A DNA stretch of 64,000 bases from Argopecten irradians (GCF_041381155.1 NC_091135.1:49674086-49738085); one strand, 5' to 3'. Counted from the first letter of the stretch, positions 1-12,316 are shown. Notes: generated by a model not told the origin, from the sequence alone. A program made the numbers and translations.

Positions 1-616
1 AGTAAATGGAGTAAAACTTGTAAACTCTCGAATAAGGCAGAAAACATATCAAAATAGTATAATGTACCTTAAATCACATTTACATCATATGTACATTTGT
101 AGTTCCACAAAAACTCTAAAGCATGATTTTCACTATTGGATAAACATTTCATAATTCATTAAAAGAAATTAATTACTCAGTGTGCCAAAAAGTTGTGAGT
201 GTTAATGTTAAGTACCTAAAACCTTGAGTAAAAACCAAGAAACAAAATCAACAACAGCTAATTACAGATACAAGCGTGATCAACAAAAAAGCAGATTGCA
301 ACACCAGTGTTCCATAAAAACTCACACTTCTATACAAAACTTTAAATTTACAGCCAGAAAAAAAAGTTCATTAAAGAAGAAATCCACATCAAAGGTAAAA
401 TTCATCATTATTTCTAAAAGAAAATTTCTTTCTTCAAAGATGGGACTAAAATAGACAGGAAGCGCCAACATATCACATGATTTAAGTTAACTTTAAAATG
501 ACTTTTAGGGCAGTAAAATCTAGCTATGTAATTTTTTATCATAAGCTAGAATACACTAGCTAGTATTAATGTTTACCCAATAAAATGGTTATCCTACATG
601 ACATGCAGTAGACAAG
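1..616. other. par6 3' flank, no gene seen
   Basis: AT-rich DNA downstream of the par6 stop codon, presumably partly 3' UTR. A lysine-rich open frame at about 224-454 has no recognisable domain and reads like random A-rich sequence. No polyadenylation signal on the minus strand was clear. Confidence 0.5.
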
Positions 617-1356
617 CTATAACGTTACAACAGCACTGTCTTTACTCTCCGTGTCCAGACTGGCATTGCTGTGTTGACTAAGACTGTGATCACTTCCTTC
701 TCGTCTAAAATGGTCACTTTGTTTGGTGAGATGGTCCTCAACCTCATCATCCTCATCCTCCTGTTCATGAATCAGGGGAATGTCACTGTCAAATGACTTG
801 GAGGAATGGTAGGAGCCCTGTGACTTTTGTGAACCAGTGGACATTTGGGAAGTGCGAGCTGATGACCCACGCATCGGTGCCAGGGTCATGCGCTGATTCA
901 CCGGTTTCACAGTTATGATAAGGTTGGAGCTGTTGGCTACCATCATGTCTGTAACTTGATCAAGGGTCTTGCCTGCGACCTCAATACCATTAACCTCTAG
1001 TACCTCATCATTCACCGCCAGGAGACCTGTGCTCTCCGCCAGGCCACCTGGCACAAGTCTTGAAATAAAGATACCAGGCACTTTCTCTAGTCCATGTGGT
1101 GTTACACGCACACTTGTGCCATCTCGAATATAGAACCCTAAAGGCTTGTCCGAACCATTCTTCATGAGTTTCACACGCCGGTGAGTTTCAGGAACAACAT
1201 CAACATCGATGATGGCAGACACCCTTCTGAAGTCCTCTGGCATGCTGATGTTGATTCGAGGTTTCGGAGGAGCCTCAGCACTCATTAACTTGCTTATCGG
1301 ATTACGTCGCTTCACACCAAGTGTGCCATAGCCGTTAGCCTCACCATAACTTTCAC
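617..1356 (-). CDS. par6: par6 exon 3: semi-CRIB, PDZ and C-terminal tail
   Basis: The acceptor is at 1357 (minus-strand ...ttgaag before GTGAAAGT), in phase 1. Codes for residues 96-341: linker [13 protein letters not shown], semi-CRIB, PDZ with GFYIRDG and [12 protein letters not shown], then a tail with [12 protein letters not shown] and the terminal VVTL before the stop at 617-619. The whole PDZ lies in one exon. An open frame continues upstream to 1408, but the PAR6 match and the exon 2 phase fix the exon edge at 1356. Confidence 0.93.
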
Positions 1357-4300
1357 CTTCAACATATAACATAATCAAACTTATAGTTTCTAAAAGGTTG
1401 TCAAACATATTTTTCTTCTTTTTTATATATTTTAAGACAAAGATAATTTTATATTAATAATTTTTAGCAATGCAATCAATTTAACCAATGGCCAAAAATA
1501 ATATTTTCCTATCACAAAGATATAACATCATGAACACGCCGAAAAAGCCTTTCAAATCACACATACACGTGTATAATATCCATTTAGTGTCTCTGCCATA
1601 GAGAATATCTTATGTACTAAATACACTGCCAGTCTGTGACTTTAAAGTGACAGTCGGGCAAGGATGGCTAAAGTCGGTAAAAATGGTGTGAATGTATCCC
1701 GTATAATTTCTTATGAAATGGAATAACAAAATCTCTCGTCAAAATCTGTCTGCGTACGAAGAAATTAATTTAAAGTATGGGAATTCTAAAACGTCCTCCC
1801 GGCTCACTATGTCCGTGGTTACATTTCCACGCAACCTCGCTTTCAATGCTTTCAACTTTTCTTTACTTTAATGGTCAGAACTGGGAAACTATGCAGAACT
1901 TGACCGTCGTATTAATATGCGAGAACTTTTGGAAGGCCAATGAACGCATTTAGACTGGTTTTCTTTGCTCGACTATTCACTTTAAAGTTATATTTCCAGG
2001 GAATTTCACTGTAACAATATTTCACTTAAACATTTGAACATGGACATGTAACTTGATGACTTATAGCTCCCCAAAAGCATATGTCGGCCTATAAGAGAGC
2101 CGAAATCTAGGGATCATATATTCCTGGTTTTGAATAAAGTGCCTTCAATCACTGCCACATTTAGTATCTTCGTGTTTTGTCAGAATTCCGAATCGTATCA
2201 TATGACTGACGTCGACACACCTGCACATGGTAAGCCAGGTAACCAGCATAAGCACACATGTGTTTGTTTACATTTTCCTTCTGGCTGATTATATATATAG
2301 TGATACCAGCAAATCATGCTGGTATATGTCCACAGAGTGAGTATTTGAAACATCTAATTACATTGACGTAAAATATTGTGTGTATCAAATATAGGTCGAC
2401 CACATGTTTTGTTTATGAAAAATTGTTGACATTTTCTCTTGGTTTCACAACTTTCGTGTTCTTTCGAGGTTGTCGCGACGATGTTCGGCAGAGTTCGGAA
2501 TGATTCAGCATCTTTTGAGACTATTTTTCACGTGTAAACGTTAAAAAGATTTTTTACTTTTATAATTAAAAATACTCCCAGTGCTGCAACTTTATAAAAA
2601 AGTGGTAAGGCCACTCATAGATGCTGTGACTGAAGGACTCAAAAAGGAATAAAAGAATTGGTTTATCATTTATATTAAATTTAGTTAACATGTTGTAGAA
2701 CATTGTATTTATATAATGTACACGTGTACAATGTTGAATTTTTGAGTTAAACAAAGTTGATTCAACCACCACAAGTTAAATAGGTTTTTTTTCCTGAAAT
2801 GACTGAAATCTATTTTATATATTAAAATTTCTTATTTCTGAAATAAGTAGATTTATTAAACCAATAAATCTGGTAAAAATCTGAGTGCCATTTTCGTTTA
2901 ATACATGTAAGTAATCTATATACTAGTACACATACTAATTACTGAAATTATCAATTTCATCAATGTCTCTTTAAAAGAAAAGAAAATGAGTTAATTAATA
3001 TCCATTTAATAACAACAGAAATATATTGCGATTTCCTTGTTAGAAAGACTAACATGGCTGCTTGCATGTGTACCACTTTGCTTTGCCGACTTTTGACTTA
3101 TAAATCATGGCCAGATACTTTTGTCAAATAAAAAGTCATAATTTGGTTACCTTTTACAACAATCCTTTGATGTTATGGAACATTGTTGCAAATATGTTGT
3201 GTATCTTTGTTTAAACACGGCTTGAACAAATAGAACAGCAAGTGTTATGCAGTGCACTTTCACTACGATAATATAGTATTGAGGTTTAAAGGGAGGCAAC
3301 TCGAGCTTTAACATCTCTAGATGGAAGAGAGCGTAGTAATTTCAATTGACACCACATGTATAATTTCTATATGAATTTGTTTGAATTGATCTTAGTTAAA
3401 TAATTAAAAGGTAGCTATAAATAATTAATTCCTGCAATGAAAGGCCTAATAGCAATGACGTTTAAAGTGAGGCAACTCGAGATTTCACATCTCTAGATGG
3501 AAGAGAGCGTAGTAATTTAAAGATATAGTTCGCAACGTCAACTAAACAAAAGACTTTTGCAAACACATTTAAATCTTATTTTTTGTATAAATCATTAAAG
3601 CAAACATAATTTATCATCATTTATAGCATCAATTTTGTACCATTCACCTAGATAGATAAATAAAGAAAATCTACTGCGGATGAATAAATTAAGAAGGCGT
3701 TGTGTGTGATTTTCGGGAATACACAAGATCTGAACCAAGATCAAAACGAAATAGTTCTAAGTAAACATTGGAAAACATCACCGATTGCGTAATTGTACAC
3801 ATCGATTATCGTTGTGACAATTATTATATGTGTGTGTTTTATTATTTTATACCTTCAATTAGGGTGTGAAAGTAACAAAACAGCATTTAATTTTCATCGC
3901 GGATTATTATTGTTGTTTTGATGTGCTCAGGCTTGCTTAGCGTACCTATGATTGCTGTTTCGCTGCAACTTTATAAAAAAGTGGTAAAATTAGAAAGTTT
4001 TAACCTCAGACAGACAGAGAACAAGAGATCCCAGAGGGATCTTGGCGCCCACCAAAGAATGATCTATGTCTGACAAACGAAAGAGGGATCTTTCCTCTGC
4101 TTTTCAAACTTTTACTACATATTACTACATATGAAATTTGAGAAAGATCCTTTGAGAACTATCTGAGATATATAACGGTAACAAATATCAATTATCAAAT
4201 TCCAAGATGGTGGCTTGTCGGCCATCTTGTTGACCGATTGGTCCTAAAATTCAACATGCACAACTAGACCAGTAGGGGAACCTGCAAAAATTGGAGACAG

Positions 4301-7300
4301 ATCCCTTCAGTACTTTTTGAGAAATAGTGGTAACAAGCTTCAACTAACAAAATCCAAGATGGAGGCCTGTCGGCCATCTTGTACATCAATCGGTCTTGAA
4401 ATGCAATATGCACAACTAGACCTCTAGGGGAACATGGACATGCAGTTTGAGACAGATCCCATCAGTACTTTCTGAGAAATAGTGGTAACAAGCTTCAACT
4501 ATCAAAATCCAAGATGGCTGCCTGTCGGCCATCTTGTTCACCGATCAGTCCCAAAATGCAATATGCACAACTAGGGCCCTAGGGGAACCTACATGTGAAA
4601 TTTGAGAACAATCCCTTTGATGCTTTGTGAGAAATAGCAGTAACAAACTTTATCTATCAAAATCCAAGATGGCAGCCTGTCGGCCATCTTGTTCATTGAT
4701 CGGTCCCAAAATGCAATATGCACAACAAGGGTCCTAGGGGAACCTACATATGAAATTTGAGAAAGATCCCTTCAGTACTTTCTGAGAAATAGCGGTAACA
4801 AACTTTAACTATCAAAATCCAAGATGGCGGCCTGTCGGCCATCTTGTTGACCGATTGGTCCCAAAATGCAATATGCACAACTACACCCCTAGGGGAACCT
4901 ACATGTGAAATTTGAAAAAGATTCCTTCAGTACTTTCTGCGAAATAGCAGTAACAAACTTTAACTATCAAAATCCAAGATGGCCGCCTGGCGGCCATTTT
5001 GTTAACTGATTGGTCCCAAAATACAATATGCACAACTAGGGCCCTAGGGGAACCTACATATGAAATTTGAGAAAGATCCCTTCAGTACTTTCTGAGAAAT
5101 AGCGGTAACAAGAATTGTTAACGGACGGAAGGACGGACGGACGGACGGACGGACGGACGACGGACCACGGACTAAAAGCGATTTGAATAGCCCACCATCT
5201 AATGATGGTGGGCTAAAAATATGTATAACACTTACTCCACCACCGACGGAGCATAAATGATATAAATCATTTGAACAATAATTGGTGATTAATCGTGTAT
5301 GGATATGTCTAAAAACACAAACAAGAGATCCCAGAGGGATCTTGGCGCCCACCAAAGAAAGATCTATGTCTGACAATGGAAAGAGGGATCTTTTCCCTGC
5401 TTTTCAAACTTTTTCAAACACATGACATATAAAATTTGAGACAGATCGCTATAGTACTTTCTGCGAAATAGCAGTAACAAACTTTAACTATCAAAATCCA
5501 AGATGGCCGTCTGGCGGCCATTTTGTAGACTGATTGGTCCCAAAATACAATATGCACAACTAGGGCCCTAGGGGAACCTACATATGAAATTTGAGAAAGA
5601 TCCCTTCAGTACTTTCTGAGAAATAGCGGTAAAAAGAATTGTTAACGGACGGAAGGACGGACTAACGGAAGGAAGGACGGACGACGGACCACGGACTAAA
5701 AGCGATTTGAATAGCCCACCATCATCAAAAATATGTATAACACTTACTCCACCACCGACGGAGCATAAATGATATAAATCATTTGAACAATAATTGGTGA
5801 TTAATCGTGTATGGATATGCCTAAAAACACAAACAAGAGATCCCAGAGGGATCTTGGCGCCCACCAAAGAAAGATCTATGTCTGACAATGGAAAGAGGGA
5901 TCTTTTTCCCTGCTTTTCAAAACTTTTTCGCCAAACACAATGATCCATATTAAAATTTGAGACAGAATCGCAAACCTTCATGACATATGAAATCTAAGGT
6001 GGCGGCCGGTTGCGCCATTGTTTGAGACAGATCTAAAAGGCTATAAAGGTCAGAAGTACACATAAAATTTGAGAAAGATTTCTAAGAAATAGTGGTAACA
6101 AACTTCAATGGCCGTCTGTTCACCCTTCTCCAATGGGTCGGCCATCAATCCATGTTTACCGATGCGGTGCCCCCGGGGGTCCAATTTATACAATTAACAA
6201 TTGGCCCCGCCCCACCTGCCCCAGGGGCTCAGTGCCAAATATATACAAGTTCAGTTCACCTTTCTCCGAAAGATTGTTAGTGGCCAAATTCGGTCACAAT
6301 CCAATGCATGCACTCTAGGACAATTGGGCTCCGCCCCCTCCTGCCCCCAGGGGCTCAGAGCCAAAAATTTATACAATTCTGTACCATCTTCCCTAGCTCA
6401 AATTTGTCCTCTAGACAAGTAGTGATTTAAAGGATTTACCTTTATTTCCCCTAATGGGTGGGCCCCCCCCCTCTGCCCGGGGGCTCAGGCAAAATTTATA
6501 CAAGTTCTGTTTCCTCCCCACGAAGCTGGGCCAAATTGGTTACAAACCTTCATAACTTACCTTTTATTTTCCCTATGGGCCCTCCCCGCCTCCTCCTGCC
6601 CCCAGGGGGTCAGAGCAAAATTTAAAATACAAAGTTCTGTTCCCCTTCTCCTAAGGAGTTTGTGGGCCAAATATGGGTCCAAACCATGCAGACTCTAGGA
6701 CCAAGTAGCCGATTTTGATTTACCTTATTTCCCCTATAGGGCCCCGCCCCTCCGCCCCCGGGGCTTACAGAGCCAAAATTTAACAAGTTCTGTTCCCCTT
6801 CCCCGAATGTTTGTGGCAAGATATTGGTTACAATCCATGCAGAACTCTATGACTAGTACGTGGCAAAATTTGTCACCAAATCCTGCAAGAACTCTATGAC
6901 TATAGTACGGACTGGACCGACGGACGACGGAGCGCCGCGCTCATGGCATAAGCTCACCGGCCCTCTTTGAGAAATCTAAGATGGCGGCCGGTTGGCGGTC
7001 AGATCTCCCCCAAAGGCGTAAAAGATCCCTTCAGTACTTTTTGAGAAATAGCGGTAACAAACTTTAACTGTCAAAATCCAAGATGGCCACCTGTCGGCCA
7101 TCTTGTTCACCGATCGGTCCCAAAATGTAATATGCACAACTAGGGTCCTAGGGGAACCTGTATATGAAATTTGAGAAAGATCCCTTCAGTATTTTTGAGA
7201 AATAGCGGTAACAAACTTTATCTATCAAAATCCAAGATGGCAGCCTGTCGGCCATCTTGTTCATTGATCGGTCCCAAAATGCAATATGCACAACAAGGGT

Positions 7301-10300
7301 CCTAGGGGAACCTACATATGAAATTTGAGAAAGATCCCTTCAGTACTTTCTGAGAAATAGCGGTAACAAACTTTAACTATTAAAATCCAAGATGGCCACC
7401 TGTCGGCCATCTTGTTGACTGATCAGTCCCAAAATGCAATATGCACAACTATGGCCCTAGGGGAACCTATATATGAAATTTGAGAAAGATCCCTGCAGTA
7501 CTTTTTGAGAAATAGCGGTAACAAACTTTAACTATCAAAATCCAAGATGGCTGCCTGTCGGCCATCTTGTTGACCGATCAGTCCCAAAATGCAATATGCA
7601 CAACTAGGGCCCTAGGGGAACCTATATATGAAATTTGAGAAAGATCCCTTCAGCACTTCTTGAGAAATAGCGGTAACAAACTTTAACTATCAAAATCCAA
7701 GATGGCCGCCTGTCGGCCATCTTGTTGACCGATCGGTCCCAAAATGCAATATGCACAACTAGAGTCCTAGGGAAACCTACATATGAAATTTGAGAAAGAT
7801 CCCTTCAGCACTTTCTGAGAATTAGCGGTAACAAGAATTTTTAACGGACGGACGGAAGGGCGGACGGACCACGGACGAAAGGCGATTTGAATAGCCCACC
7901 ATCTGATGATGGTGGGCTAAAAAATAATATAAAATAATTCGTTTCACCTTTGGTGCATGCTCAATCAGTACTTCATTCCATATAGGATATAGTGACACTG
8001 AATTTTTTCAGGATGCAATTAATTATTTTTCATATTTTTAACTTGAAGTAAAATTAGAACCTCAAACTTTTCAATGGTGGTAATGGTGTAAAGTAAGTAA
8101 CTTTTGTAACTGAAGAAAAATACTGAATTTTCTGCTCCTGTTATTGATAGTGAAAAAATAACATTTTTCAGCGGTGGAGCATCTTTAAACAGTTTTCACT
8201 ATGACAAAAAGAGCGAAAGTTATAGACCAATGACCATACAACTTTAAGCACTAGTTCTATGGCTAGTCATTTTACAGCCGGACTAGAGAAAATTGTAATG
8301 AACAGATTGGACTAGTGACTCCCCACCTGATTAAAATCGCTAAATATATTATATATACAGGGCAGTGGTAAATTGCATTTTTCAACACAGTTTGAGTGCA
8401 TAGCGATTATTTCAGTTTGGATGCATGATTTTGTGAGAATTTGCATTCATGAACACATCCACACTGTAATTTGGGTCAAAAATCGTAAACTGATCATGAC
8501 TGAAATGCTGAAGCAAAACAGCTGTATATTTAATTTGGACTAGTGATTAAATAGTCGGACTAGTATTTAAAAATTTTGGGGTTTAAAATTTACTTGTCCA
8601 AATGACTAGCAGTGAAAATAATTAACGTCACAGACTGCACTGCTGTATATATATGTGTGATGAATTCTTTTAGTCCAGTATATGTTTATATGAACTACTT
8701 TACCTTTACGTTGGACCATGACCCGCAGTAAAGGTTTGGCCATGCTGACAGCTCTGTAAAAGTTGTCATCATTGTTGATTGGTAGAAGGTCCCCATTGCT
8801 GTCGGTATACGTGACAATGAAAGGAATATCCTTCAGGCTGTGGATTTTACCAAGCGTCGCCTCAAACTGGGTGAACTCGCACTTCTTGGTGTTGTCAATT
8901 GCAAATCTTCGGAATTCAGCATCAAACTAAAACGATGCAAGTTTCAATAACAATCTATTTCGATACACAAAATTATATAATTTTACACACAAACACTATT
9001 GTAATACCAGATAATTTTTGAAATTAGACTTTGTAAATTCAAATATAACCACCAATTTTGAATTTTCTATAATTTTTTTGGGTCATTTTGATTACAATTC
9101 AGACTTTAAAAGACTGCCTTCACCATCTAAATCTTCTACATACTTAACTTAAAGGCCCACTACCTTTCCGAAACGGCTTTTAATTTTTAAAATGGGAATG
9201 TAAAACAAGATTGATAATTTTGTAGAGTCATAAAAGTTATTAAATTACCGTTATTACTACATTTATCATCGCCTTTGGAACGATTTGATTAAAAATAAAT
9301 AAAATGTTTATTTTCATAACGCGGGTTGTCTTACGTTTCCCTTAAATACTGTGCAGTAGCTGACTAACATTGCGCCAGACGGCAAAACAGCGAATTGACT
9401 CTCCACTGTTTTCATATATTACACAGGAAATCTTGCATATGTTTGGTGTCGTAACCTTATTTTAGGTCATCGGTATGCATTTTCTGATGTTATTACTGGG
9501 TTTTATTAAGAAACCTTTATATTTTGCTCCTGAAACAGAAAGGCAATGGTCCTTTATGGACTCATAGGATCTTATTATAATATGTCATATTGACTTCATT
9601 CCAGACTGAAAAAAAATAATCAAATTTAAGCTGTATTTCCCAAAAATGCAGTGTACTCTAGCTAGGAAATTCTTTTCAAAATGAGGGAAAAAATACCCCT
9701 TTCCAAGTAAGTGAAAAAAGTTGTTGTATCGATGAATACAGTATTTGGTTTCTGTGTTTAAATTTGTCATTGACTTGTAATTAATATTGCATGTGCAATA
9801 CTTCATTGAATGACAAGGTCTGAAATTGCATAAACTGACATAACTATATCACAGACATGGGTCTTATAACTTAAATTTTAAGCTAATCGCTTCTAGGATT
9901 ATTGTTTAATTTAATTTCTGTGTGTGAGACATAATATGAATTGTTTATTTTTCTAATGTTAAGCCTTTTTTAGATAAAATTAATGATAAAAAGGCACTTC
10001 GTCAAGTTAATCAAAATTGTCAATGGTGGAATCGCCATTTCATCATTATATCTTTGTCATTCGTTTACACACACCTAAAACAAGCTATTGAACATAACGT
10101 TAACTTGCAATGGTTAAAAAAAATCCAATCGAACAATGCCATTCATGTAAGATTGTATTCTTAGATTTGTTTTCTTAACGAATGACTCACGTTCTAGGCA
10201 TGCAATGAAAATTGACAAACCTGCAAGTCTGTTGTAGTGATTGACAGAAAATGTAACAGGTGTTACAGCAGGTTGTGAGCAATCATGCGAAACGCGATTG

Positions 10301-12224
10301 AAAAACATCTAGATCTAGAGCTATCTCGTAAACTTAGTTTAAACGTTGCAAATACTCTGTGATTGCAAAGCAAACGTATTAAAGTCGTGTATAAAAAACC
10401 TAATGAACATACATTTTTATATGTAAAATGGGTTGAAGGATCGGCTGGCGTCAATTTAAACTGCTAGTAGTGTTGTTTGGCCAGGAAGCCATAGGTGAAA
10501 TAAGCCATTGCTCGGTTAACAGACTAATCACAATACTTTTTGTTTATCTTATATAAACAAGTAAGGCTGATGATTGCTAAAATTGTACATGTAATTTTAA
10601 TCAATTGTTGGAATGTAAACAAATGGATGTACGCTAAAAATAGAACCCAGGAAGCGAGAGAAACTTTGGTGACACACCTAGGTATTCGACCTTACCTGTG
10701 CATTGAATTAAGTTTTCATATATTGTTCAAGCTTACCTTGCTTTTTACTTCCACCATTCCGTTCTGCTGCCTAAGCGGCATCCGTGCAGACTTCGACATA
10801 GTGAAAATTTGCCCCCAAACGGGCGATTTACTTTGACAAATTCCGACAACAATATTTTTTATGTTTTAGTAAGCGCTTTCCGGTGACGTCACAACACAAA
10901 ATGTGAAATAATCTTTAAAGTAACATTTTACAAATTCGCTTAATATACACTGGCTAAATATTACAATACAGTGTTTTGTAAAAAAATAAATATCACAACA
11001 GAGTGATAAAAATACCAATTTAGTAATATGCATCCTAGTTGACACTTTGGTTTGAGGTTATACGAGCTCAAAATGAGGGAAAAAATACCCCTTTCCAAGT
11101 AAGTGACGGAAAAGTTGTTGTATCGATGAATACAGTAACAACAAGGCCAAACCGTTGATGTAGTATTGTTTATTTTCTGTGTTTAAATTTGTCATTGACT
11201 TGTAATTAATATTGCATGTGCAATACTTCATTGAATGACAAGGTCTGAAATTGCATAAACTGACATAACTATATCACAGACATGGGTCTTATAACTTAAA
11301 TTTTAAGCTAATCGCTTCTAGGATTATTGTTTAATTTAATTTCTGTGTGTGAGACATAATATGAATTGTTTATTTTTCTAATGTTAAGCCTTTTTTAGAT
11401 AAAATTAATGATAAAAAGGCACTTCGTCAAGTTAATCAAAATTGTCAATGGTGGAATCGCCATTTCATCATTATATCTTTGTCATTCGTTTACACACACC
11501 TAAAACAAGCTATTGAACATAACGTTAACTTGCAATGGTTAAAAAAAATCCAATCGAACAATGCCATTCATGTAAGATTGTATTCTTAGATTTGTTTTCT
11601 TAACGAATGACTCACGTTCTAGGCATGCAATGAAAATTGACAAACCTGCAAGTCTGTTGTAGTGATTGACAGAAAATGTAACAGGTGTTACAGCAGGTTG
11701 TGAGCAATCATGCGAAACGCGATTGAAAAACATCTAGATCTAGAGCTATCTCGTAAACTTAGTTTAAACGTTGCAAATACTCTGTGATTGCAAAGCAAAC
11801 GTATTAAAGTCGTGTATAAAAAACCTAATGAACATACATTTTTATATGTAAAATGGGTTGAAGGATCGGCTGGCGTCAATTTAAACTGCTAGTAGTGTTG
11901 TTTGGCCAGGAAGCCATAGGTGAAATAAGCCATTGCTCGGTTAACAGACTAATCACAATACTTTTTGTTTATCTTATATAAACAAGTAAGGCTGATGATT
12001 GCTAAAATTGTACATGTAATTTTAATCAATTGTTGGAATGTAAACAAATGGATGTACGCTAAAAATAGAACCCAGGAAGCGAGAGAAACTTTGGTGACAC
12101 ACCTAGGTATTCGACCTTACCTGTGCATTGAATTAAGTTTTCATATATTGTTCAAGCTTACCTTGCTTTTTACTTCCACCATTCCGTTCTGCTGCCTAAG
12201 CGGCATCCGTGCAGACTTCGACAT
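617..12224 (-). CDS. par6: PAR6 polarity protein (whole gene, 3 coding exons)
   Basis: PAR6 is the adaptor of the PAR3/PAR6/aPKC complex, which acts at the apical cortex and binds Cdc42-GTP. Coding exons on the minus strand are 12162-12224 (or its copy 10737-10799), 8704-8926 and 617-1356. They join in frame (phases 0 and 1) to 341 residues plus stop, close to the usual 340-370. Domains: a PB1 domain at about residues 16-95 with PINNDDNF and [10 protein letters not shown]; a semi-CRIB at about 130-150 ([19 protein letters not shown]); a PDZ at about 156-250 with carboxylate-loop motif PLGFYIRDG; an acidic, serine-rich tail; and a C-terminal VVTL, a PDZ-ligand type end known to contact PAR3 in other animals. 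The start is the first Met of [14 protein letters not shown], followed by VEVKSK, as in other PAR6 proteins. The first exon is present twice. Family identity is very secure; transcript choice between the two first exons is not known. Confidence 0.93.
1409..4018. other. par6 intron 2, first part
   Basis: No coding signal seen. It contains two direct repeats: a 62-bp pair at about 3280-3342 and 3458-3522 around AGGCAACTCGAG...AGAGAGCGTAGTAATTT, and a perfect 26-bp pair at 2583-2608 and 3962-3987. Confidence 0.6.
3280..3522. repeat. Direct repeat pair, about 62 bp
   Basis: GAGGTTTAAAGGGAGGCAAC... at 3280 and GACGTTTAAAGTGAGGCAAC... at 3458 share about 62 bp with few mismatches, including CATCTCTAGATGGAAGAGAG. 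Probably fragments of one interspersed family. Confidence 0.6.
4019..5216 (-). mobile_element. Helentron/pearl-type element, family 1 (copy a)
   Basis: Read on the minus strand it runs from a hairpin (AGCCCACCATC...GATGGTGGGCT, 5176-5216), through a degenerate (GTCC)n microsatellite (about 5118-5166), through about six core units of 155 bp each carrying an AAGATGGC/GCCATCTT inverted motif, to a terminal hairpin GATCCCtctGGGATC followed by TCTCTTGTT (4019-4040). Non-coding. This build of ACGG-type microsatellite, tandem core and terminal hairpins is that of bivalve pearl elements and non-autonomous Helentrons. Confidence 0.75.
5321..5735 (-). mobile_element. Helentron/pearl-type element, family 1 (copy b, short)
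   Basis: Same ends as copy a but only about one core unit. The hairpin end is damaged (CCCACCATCATC without its partner arm). It is preceded by a 100-bp non-element flank (5217-5320) that recurs at 5731-5833, so element and flank were duplicated together. Confidence 0.65.
5834..7918 (-). mobile_element. Helentron/pearl-type element, family 1 (copy c, with nested insertion)
   Basis: Terminal hairpin and TCTCTTGTT (reversed) at 5834-5855, and start hairpin plus microsatellite at 7840-7918. About six 155-bp core units survive between 7015 and 7830. A foreign GC-richer block at about 6080-6965 interrupts it. Confidence 0.7.
6080..6965 (-). mobile_element. Nested element with about 150-bp GC-rich units (family 6)
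   Basis: About five units, each with GGGCCCCGCCCC...GCCCCCAGGGGCTCAG...CCAAAATTTATACAAG TTCTGTTCCCC, then a short GGACCGACGGACGACGGA microsatellite and GCGCCGCGCTCATGGCATAAGCTCACCGGCCC at 6925-6962. It has the same architecture as family 1 but unrelated sequence. Limits are approximate. Confidence 0.5.
7925..8703. other. par6 intron 2, last part, no gene seen
   Basis: AT-rich, no exon-like open frames on either strand. A weak inverted similarity around CTAGTCATTT at 8263 and 8607 may mark an old MITE but was too poor to call. Confidence 0.45.
8704..8926 (-). CDS. par6: par6 exon 2: PB1 domain
   Basis: Minus-strand exon of 223 nt with acceptor ...gttttag (8927 side) and donor GTAAA (8703 side). 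It begins [14 protein letters not shown] and ends in the codon after MVQRK, phase 1, matching exon 3. FDAEFRRF, the [10 protein letters not shown] stretch and PLLRVMVQ are hallmarks of the PAR6 PB1 domain, which heterodimerises with the aPKC PB1. Confidence 0.92.
9150..9556. mobile_element. MITE-like element with imperfect 27-bp terminal inverted repeats
   Basis: The left end TAAAGGCCCACTACCTTTCC and the reverse complement of the right end TAAAGGACCATTGCCTTTCT pair over about 27 bp. It is 407 bp, AT-rich and non-coding, in par6 intron 1. A partial inverted relative ends at 50319 (CCGTTTCGGAAAAGTAGTGGCC). Target duplication unclear. Confidence 0.6.
10737..10799 (-). CDS. par6: par6 exon 1, proximal copy
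   Basis: 63 nt, 21 codons from ATG (10799-10797) through VEVKSK to a consensus donor CAAG|GTAAG. It joins in phase 0 to FDAEFRRF of exon 2, giving the family-typical [14 protein letters not shown]. It lies in the first copy of a 1.3-kb tandem duplication and is identical to 12162-12224. It is the first-exon copy nearer exon 2. Confidence 0.85.
10884..10891. promoter_or_regulatory. CRE palindrome upstream of proximal par6 exon 1
   Basis: Perfect TGACGTCA, 85 bp upstream of the proximal par6 start codon. This is the full CREB/ATF consensus. Function is inferred from position only. Confidence 0.4.
12162..12224 (-). CDS. par6: par6 exon 1, distal copy
   Basis: Identical in sequence, start and donor to 10737-10799, shifted by exactly 1425 bp. 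This distal copy keeps the longer upstream sequence, including the GGCGCGAAA box at 12494, so it may be the ancestral promoter and exon. If both copies are used they give the same protein from different promoters. If splicing skips the proximal copy, the transcript contains only this one. Confidence 0.82.
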
Positions 12225-12308
12225 AGTGAAAATTTGCCCCCAAACGGGCGATTTACTTTGACAAATTCCGACAACAATATTTTTTATGTTTTAGTAAGCG
12301 CTTTCCGG

Positions 12309-12316
12309 TGACGTCA
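12309..12316. promoter_or_regulatory. CRE palindrome upstream of distal par6 exon 1
   Basis: Duplicate of the CRE at 10884, at the same 85-bp distance from the distal par6 start codon. Confidence 0.4.

Larger units (their letters stand above)
9749..11068. repeat. Tandem duplication, copy 1 (par6 promoter + exon 1)
   Basis: This 1320-bp segment recurs at 11174-12493 with a constant offset of 1425 bp and no difference that I noticed, including identical translations in several frames. It contains par6 exon 1, a CRE and about 270 bp of upstream DNA. The linker to copy 2 (11069-11173) is a diverged copy of the left flank (9676-9742) plus 28 bp from the right flank. Confidence 0.95.

Noticed and set aside
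5044..6819. Open frames of 110, 137 and 60-70 residues
   Set aside because: They lie wholly inside Helentron-type core units and microsatellites (for example the [10 protein letters not shown] reading of the GTCC run).
8248..8650. Possible MITE with CTAGTCATTT ends
   Set aside because: Only about ten bases match between the ends and no target duplication is visible.
10540..12261. Twin 98-residue plus-strand frames and 63/64-residue minus-strand frames in the duplicated block
   Set aside because: They are copied by the duplication, not conserved proteins; the 98-residue frames are antisense to par6 exon 1.
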